Assembly: GCA_020025255.1 (NCBI GenBank)
Contig: JAHHSK010000064.1
Location: forward strand, 1 to 10,222
DNA: 10,222 nt
Direction: 5' to 3'
Source: Ruthenibacterium sp.
GTDB taxonomy: Bacteria > Bacillota > Clostridia > Oscillospirales > Ruminococcaceae
Both the position numbers and the translations under genes were made by a program. The notes beneath the pieces are model-generated. The model saw only the letters and a list, made by a program, of their open reading frames with translations, did no database searches and was not told the DNA's origin. This document shows positions 6,513-10,222 of this stretch, piece after piece (within the stretch, counting starts at the first letter, position 1; every line of letters starts with the position of its first letter).

Positions 6513-9500
6513 ATGAAAAAACGTTTCCTTGCCGGGCTTGCAGCCTTTTGTCTATTCCTTACGCTGCTGCCATTTCCGGTTTTCGCGGCAGAAAGCAATC
6601 GCGATCCTGCCCTGAAAACAAAATCTGCACCCGATGCAGGCCAATTTCAATCCAACGAAGACTTTAAGCCGTATGACCCCTGGTATCCGGAAAAATCACA
6701 ATACGGCAGCTACACTTTGCAGCTGCCGGAGCTTACGGGCCGCATGACTTTTGCGGAAAATGCTTCCCAGCAGACCATTGGGACTTTGTTTGCGCCCGGA
6801 GTATCCCGCACCAGCGGTTGGAAAAACGCCACCAAATTATGGGGCACGCGCGATTCCGGCTTATGCTTTGCCGCTTCTGCTTCCAACCTGATTGCGTGGT
6901 ATCTGGAGCGGTATCAGCAGCAGCATCCCGAAGATTCTCACCCGTATGAAACCAACGAAGAACGCATTTTCGATCGCTTCCGTGACGGCTGGGACCCGGA
7001 TACGGGCGGGGATCCCATTGAAGCGCTGAGCTGGTATTTTACCGGCGGCTTCCCCAGCGGACGCCCGAATCCCAACAATGACACCACTCTGACGGGACGC
7101 GAACCGGGCGGCTATCTGCGCCCGTATCTGCCCAACAACACCTGTGAACGCTGGTCTCAGGTTTCGTTTTCCTGGGAACCGAAAGAAATTTTCAACGTTT
7201 ACGGCAGTTCCTGCGACAACCAATTCCCTTATATCGAAGAAGTGGGAGGTCTCAGCGGAAACGGAGCCTTTTCCACACTGGAAGGCTTTTCCGAACAGGT
7301 TCTGCGGCAGATGCACTATGGCCCCAGCATCCTTTCGGTTCTGCCGGAGGTCGGCCAAGGCATAACCGGGCACGCAATCACTCTTTGGGGTGTCGATTAT
7401 GATGTAAACTCCGGCCTTATCACACGCCTTCATGTGACCGATTCCGACGATTCGCGTTCCGTAGGCCTGTTTTCCATTGATGTCGAACGCGGCCCGCACA
7501 ATGACGGCATCCGGCTTGTGAATTATTTTTATCATCCCCCGATCGGTTCTTCCAAGCGATTCACCCGCATCCTTGATTCCGTTATGATGTATGCACCGGA
7601 AGTTGTAAAATCCAATCTTCCTTACACCGGGGCAGATGCAGTCATTGATTCCGTTTATTATGATCCGCAAGACCGCAGTGTTCAGGTTCAGGTAAGCAAT
7701 ATCAGCAATCACCGGTTGGAATTCGGCTATTCCTATGACCGCGATCCCGAACATGTTGTTTTTTGGCAGCAGGACAGCCGCTTTGTTGACCTTGAACCGG
7801 ATCAATACTATTTTTTTGCTCGTGTAAAACAAACAGAAAGCCATTTGCCGGGGGGCGAATCCGCCCCCAGCCCTTATCGTGTGGCCACGCCTTCCCCCTC
7901 TTCTTCCCGTCCGGTTGCCTCTCTCAGCTTCGGCACGCACGGATTCCAGCCCTTCGGCGTCACTTCTCAATACATTTGGTTCGGAACGGAGCACGGTGCT
8001 GACGCTTGGAGCCAGCCGGAACCGATCCTTTGGCGCGTTCTGGATAACCAAACCAACCTTGGTACGCAAGGTCTGTTTCTTATTGCGGATAAGCTGTACG
8101 GCACCGGTGCCGATGGCGGCCTGTACTTTGCCGATCGCGAGCCTTATACGAATGCCTATGCATCCAGTTCCGCGCGCCGCTGGTGCCGCAGTTTCGAAGC
8201 CGAAAATTTTTCCGCCTTGGAACGGGATATGCTTCTTTCCACCTTCAAAACGGATGAGCCGTTTTCTGCCGGCAGCGAATTTGCCTTTGCGCCCGATATT
8301 CTGACCGGGGACCGGGTATTCCTTCCCTCCGCGCAAGAAATCAGTGCCGCAGAGTATGGCCTTGACGATGCACAGAGCCGCCTTGCCCGCTACCAACAGG
8401 GCTTTGGCAGCTACTGGCTGCGTTCCCCCGCGCAAAACGGGAATGCCGGCATGGTAAGTGCCACGGGGGATCTGCTTACCCAGTCGGTTATAACAACCCG
8501 TGCGGCGCGTCCCGCCTTCAATTTGGACACGAGTCAGCTTCTTTATGCGGCTGCGGCGGCAGACGGAGTTTTCTCCGAATCGCTTGGATTGCAGCGCATT
8601 CAAGATATCAATACCGGCGATTTCCGTCTTGTGTTTCGGGATGCGAACCGTAATTTCTGCGTGACCCCACAGGAAATTACAGCGTCCCCTGACGAAGCGA
8701 TCACACTGAGCTATCAGGGCGCACAGATTTCACAAACCGATACTGAATTTATTTCCGTTATTCTTGCAAGTGCCGATGGCAGCACTCCGCTTTATTACGG
8801 CCGTCTTGCCCCTGCTCTGCGCACGGATGACGAGCTTTCCTTTTCCCTGCCCGCCGGGCTTGCCTGCGGCACCTATACGCTGCGGGTGTTCAACGAACAG
8901 TACATCAACCGCAGAACCAGCGGCATTTCCAGTGCGTTCTGCGATATACCGCTCACCATCCAGCCCCAAAAGCAGGACACTCCGATCCCCGGCGTAAACC
9001 TTACGATCCCGGCTCCGCGCAAAGGGGAAACACCGCAGCCGGCACAATCCAGCGAAGCCGATTATCAAATCATCCAGACAACATGGATGCCCGCAGACAC
9101 GGTATTCCAGCCGGATACCGCGTACCGCGTGTCCATAGAACTTCAGGCGGCGGATTCTTTCGTCTTCACCCAAGACACGCGCTTTGCTTTGAACGGGAAT
9201 GCTGCGGATGCTTTGATTGCAGCCGATGGCACCACCTGTGTCCTTACCTATGATGCATTTCCGAAAACCGAAGCAGAGCCCGCACCGGACAGCAGCGAGC
9301 CCACACCGGACAGCAGTGAGCCGACGCCCGACAGCAGTGAGCCGACGCCGGACAGCAGTGAGCCGACACCGGACAGCAGTTCTTCTGCGGCTCCCGATTC
9401 CAGTTCCGCTCCGATCGTTCCGCAGCTTCCCTCCAAGCCCACACAGAATATAAGCGGTACTGCCGCAAAAGTTCCGAACTCCGGTTCTGCTTCTTCGGCG

Positions 9501-9743
9501 CAGCCCCATTCGGAAAGCAAACCCGACCATGAGGCATCAGAGGCTCCGGCTTCTTCCGATCCACAAGCCTCGGCAACCGAACCTTCTGATTCGTTCTCGT
9601 CCTCTGAAGCAAATATTCCCGCAAGCGCAAACACCGCTTCATCCAATCAGCCGGTTATTTGGTGTATTGTGATCGTTCTGCTGGCACTATCGGGTACGCT
9701 TTTCTTCTTTATCCTCAAGCGAAACCGGAATCGCAAACAGTAA
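6513..9743 (+). CDS. Secreted, membrane-anchored IdeS/Mac-like cysteine protease, multidomain
   Basis: This 1076-residue surface protein starts with a signal peptide (1-26, MKKRFLAGL..., cleavage after FAA or nearby). Residues about 95-330 match the IdeS/Mac family (peptidase C66), which cleaves immunoglobulins. TKLW carries K108 (oxyanion lysine), and DSGLCFAASASNLIAWYL carries the catalytic C118 exactly ten residues later, as in IdeS (K84, C94). GHAITLWGVDYD carries H287, and VTDSDD carries D310 and D312 (IdeS H262, D284, D286). A beta-rich, fibronectin-like linker (about 370-460) is followed by a DUF6273-like domain (about 470-688, with ILWRVLD, WLRSPA and RPAFNLD). Next come two beta-rich modules (about 700-817 and 850-917), a Pro/Ser/Glu stalk with PDSSEPT repeats (925-960), and a membrane helix (1048-1068) before KRNRNRKQ. 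No LPXTG motif adjoins that helix. The start at 6513 is chosen from the promoter position and signal peptide; its ribosome binding site is weak (AGAAAGAAG). The target is unknown; an immunoglobulin is the family-based guess. Confidence 0.85.
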   Translation: MKKRFLAGLAAFCLFLTLLPFPVFAAESNRDPALKTKSAPDAGQFQSNEDFKPYDPWYPEKSQYGSYTLQLPELTGRMTFAENASQQTIGTLFAPGVSRTSGWKNATKLWGTRDSGLCFAASASNLIAWYLERYQQQHPEDSHPYETNEERIFDRFRDGWDPDTGGDPIEALSWYFTGGFPSGRPNPNNDTTLTGREPGGYLRPYLPNNTCERWSQVSFSWEPKEIFNVYGSSCDNQFPYIEEVGGLSGNGAFSTLEGFSEQVLRQMHYGPSILSVLPEVGQGITGHAITLWGVDYDVNSGLITRLHVTDSDDSRSVGLFSIDVERGPHNDGIRLVNYFYHPPIGSSKRFTRILDSVMMYAPEVVKSNLPYTGADAVIDSVYYDPQDRSVQVQVSNISNHRLEFGYSYDRDPEHVVFWQQDSRFVDLEPDQYYFFARVKQTESHLPGGESAPSPYRVATPSPSSSRPVASLSFGTHGFQPFGVTSQYIWFGTEHGADAWSQPEPILWRVLDNQTNLGTQGLFLIADKLYGTGADGGLYFADREPYTNAYASSSARRWCRSFEAENFSALERDMLLSTFKTDEPFSAGSEFAFAPDILTGDRVFLPSAQEISAAEYGLDDAQSRLARYQQGFGSYWLRSPAQNGNAGMVSATGDLLTQSVITTRAARPAFNLDTSQLLYAAAAADGVFSESLGLQRIQDINTGDFRLVFRDANRNFCVTPQEITASPDEAITLSYQGAQISQTDTEFISVILASADGSTPLYYGRLAPALRTDDELSFSLPAGLACGTYTLRVFNEQYINRRTSGISSAFCDIPLTIQPQKQDTPIPGVNLTIPAPRKGETPQPAQSSEADYQIIQTTWMPADTVFQPDTAYRVSIELQAADSFVFTQDTRFALNGNAADALIAADGTTCVLTYDAFPKTEAEPAPDSSEPTPDSSEPTPDSSEPTPDSSEPTPDSSSSAAPDSSSAPIVPQLPSKPTQNISGTAAKVPNSGSASSAQPHSESKPDHEASEAPASSDPQASATEPSDSFSSSEANIPASANTASSNQPVIWCIVIVLLALSGTLFFFILKRNRNRKQ
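9285..9380 (+). repeat. 21-bp tandem repeat coding for PDSSEPT
   Basis: Four full 21-base units (starting at 9285, 9306, 9327 and 9348) and a partial fifth unit of 12 bases encode PDSSEPT repeats in the stalk of the surface protease. Units differ at only a few third-codon positions. The length is a multiple of three, so gain or loss of units changes stalk length without a frameshift. Such stalks hold a domain away from the cell surface. Confidence 0.95.
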
Positions 9744-9774
9744 GCTTGTTTTCATCCCCGTTATTTGCTCTTGC

Positions 9775-9805
9775 GGGGCAAATGACGTTCGCATGCCCCA
9801 TTTTT
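9775..9805 (+). terminator. Terminator of the protease gene
   Basis: GGGGCA (9775-9780) pairs with TGCCCC (9794-9799) around a 13-base loop and is followed by ATTTTT. It lies about 30 bases after the protease stop codon. A competing fold pairs ATTTGCTC with GGGCAAAT just upstream, so the two are mutually exclusive. The short stem makes it moderate in strength; the long hairpin at 9902 could act as a backup. Confidence 0.6.
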
Positions 9806-9862
9806 CAATCGTCTAAAATACTTTGATCCGCCGCCAAAAAAGATCGGCTGCCGAATCAAAAC

Positions 9863-9887
9863 GCGGTTGCCCTTGGCAGGCAACCGC
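9863..9887. repeat. Hairpin in the protease-tRNA spacer
   Basis: GCGGTTGCC (9863-9871) pairs with GGCAACCGC (9879-9887) across a 7-base loop. The stem is a perfect, GC-rich 9 bp. The flanks are A-rich (AAAAC before, AAAAGGG after), so on the minus strand it is followed by a short T-run and could weakly terminate leftward transcripts. There is no gene around it. It is the first of five closely spaced hairpins in the spacer before the tRNA. Confidence 0.6.
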
Positions 9888-9901
9888 AAAAGGGAACAAT
9901 G

Positions 9902-9951
9902 AAAATCGGCTGTCAAATGAAGTGTCCTGCTTCATTTGACAGCCGATTTTT
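9902..9951. terminator. 21-bp perfect inverted repeat, probable bidirectional terminator
   Basis: Bases 9902-9922 and 9930-9950 are perfect reverse complements of 21 bases each around the loop TGTCCTG. Rightward, the stem ends in five Ts (9947-9951). Leftward, it ends in four Ts and then C. Placed between the rightward protease gene and the leftward tRNA, it could terminate transcription from both sides. The length and perfection of the stem are above those of an ordinary terminator, so a mobile palindrome or small-RNA origin is an alternative. Confidence 0.65.
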
Positions 9952-9963
9952 CTGCATTTTTTC

Positions 9964-10023
9964 AAAGGGACTGTTTTGAAACAGACCTTTTCACCATGTG
10001 CATTGCAAATACCCAATGCACAT
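9964..10023. repeat. Two adjacent hairpins in the protease-tRNA spacer
   Basis: The first hairpin (9964-9990) pairs CTGTT with AACAG and AAAGG with CCTTT, with an internal mismatch. The second (9996-10023) is a perfect 10-bp stem, ATGTGCATTG with CAATGCACAT, around an 8-base loop. Neither is followed by a clear T-run in either direction. A leftward reading frame covering 9813-10016 runs through these stems but looks non-coding. Confidence 0.5.
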
Positions 10024-10053
10024 TTCCCCCAGAGATTTTGCCTGTTTTTTTAT

Positions 10054-10096
10054 AAAAAGACAGCACTGCCTTTCAACCTTCCGCAATGCTGTCTTT
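10054..10096 (-). terminator. Leftward hairpin terminator, second after tRNA-Ser
   Basis: On the minus strand AAAGACAGCATTGC (10096-10083) pairs with GCAGTGCTGTCTTT (10069-10056). The stem is 14 bp with one U-G pair and a 13-base loop, and its distal arm runs into a five-T tract. It follows the tRNA terminator by only about 7 bases, so it is either a fail-safe terminator or the 3' end of a separate small transcript. Confidence 0.6.
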
Positions 10097-10102
10097 CTGC
10101 AC

Positions 10103-10135
10103 AAAAAAAGAGATGACCCGAAGATCATCTCTTTT
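10103..10135 (-). terminator. Rho-independent terminator of tRNA-Ser
   Basis: On the minus strand AAAAGAGATGATC pairs with GGTCATCTCTTTT around a UUCG loop closed by C-G, the very stable tetraloop form. A run of seven Ts follows (10109-10103). It begins at the encoded CCA of the tRNA, so the stem's first base overlaps the tRNA end. A very close tRNA terminator of this kind implies that 3' processing occurs right at the stem base. Confidence 0.9.
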
Positions 10136-10222
10136 GGCGGAGAGTTAGGGATTCGAACCCTAGGTGGGTTTCCCCACACAGCATTTCGAGTGCTGCACCT
10201 TCGACCACTCGGACAACTCTCC
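10135..10222 (-). tRNA. tRNA-Ser (anticodon CGA)
   Basis: This complete class II tRNA of 88 bases including CCA decodes UCG. On the minus strand the acceptor stem GGAGAGT (10222-10216) pairs with ACTCTCC, followed by discriminator G and an encoded CCA. The anticodon stem-loop CAGCA-CTCGAAA-TGCTG gives anticodon CGA. The long variable arm GTGGG-GAAA-CCCAC is diagnostic of serine tRNA, and the T arm is TAGGG-TTCGAAT-CCCTA. The 5' end coincides with the window edge, so its promoter and any co-transcribed tRNAs are outside. Confidence 0.96.

Noticed and set aside
6861..8603. 580-codon minus-strand frame opposite the protease gene
   Set aside because: The plus-strand frame has a promoter, signal peptide and conserved catalytic motifs. 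The opposite frame shows no family, start signal or sensible composition.
9468..9482. VPNSG in the protease stalk as a sortase signal
   Set aside because: It lies about 60 residues before the membrane helix, whereas sortase motifs sit directly next to it, and it lacks the Thr of LPXTG. A plain membrane anchor is more likely.
9813..10016. 67-codon minus-strand frame in the hairpin cluster
   Set aside because: It runs through several perfect hairpins, including a 21-bp stem, has no convincing ribosome binding site and no recognisable family.
9863..10135. CRISPR array
   Set aside because: The stems differ in sequence and spacing, and there are no direct repeats of constant length.
9991..10179. 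62-codon minus-strand frame over the tRNA
   Set aside because: It starts inside tRNA-Ser and reads through its terminator; this is a common false prediction.
9744..10222. tRNA-Ser 3' end as the attachment site of an integrated element
   Set aside because: No integrase and no repeat of the tRNA 3' end were seen in the window, so there is nothing beyond the general tendency of such sites.

Overview
The window looks like a stretch of chromosome from a gut-type Clostridia bacterium, most likely Oscillospirales/Ruminococcaceae-like. This is inferred from strong AAAGGAGG-type ribosome binding sites, a lipoprotein-anchored sugar-binding protein, ABC sugar-permease pairs without their own ATPase, a surface protein containing a DUF6273-like domain, and moderately GC-rich coding sequence beside AT-rich intergenic DNA. 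No marker gene fixes the species.

Layout: bases 1-476 are a non-coding leader. It has a possible leftward promoter near the left edge, a perfect 15-bp inverted repeat at 301-344, and a plausible rightward promoter just before the first gene. Bases 477-6233 form one five-gene operon: a sugar-binding lipoprotein, two MalF/MalG-type permeases, a Gfo/Idh/MocA NAD(P)-dependent oxidoreductase, and a cytoplasmic GH29 alpha-L-fucosidase. A hairpin lies between the binding protein and the permeases. The permease 1/permease 2 and oxidoreductase/fucosidase pairs overlap by 4 bases (ATGA), and a clear terminator closes the operon at 6307-6338. The likely job is import of a fucosylated oligosaccharide or fucoside and its processing inside the cell. 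The ATPase must come from elsewhere in the genome.

Bases 6433-9743 are an independent unit: a good promoter and one large secreted, membrane-anchored protein of 1076 residues. Its N-terminal domain matches the IdeS/Mac (peptidase C66) immunoglobulin-degrading cysteine protease family of streptococci. The oxyanion lysine, catalytic cysteine, histidine and both aspartates are present with near-identical spacing. The rest is a beta-rich linker, a DUF6273-like domain, two more beta-rich modules, a Ser/Pro/Glu-rich stalk with a 21-bp tandem repeat, and a C-terminal membrane helix. This is the most striking item in the window.

Bases 9744-10134 hold no convincing gene but are dense in hairpins: the terminator of the protease gene, a 21-bp perfect inverted repeat, and two leftward terminators. 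Bases 10135-10222 are a complete tRNA-Ser(CGA) on the minus strand, with encoded CCA. The protease and fucosidase have separate transcription signals. Their proximity suggests, but does not prove, a shared theme of host glycoprotein use.
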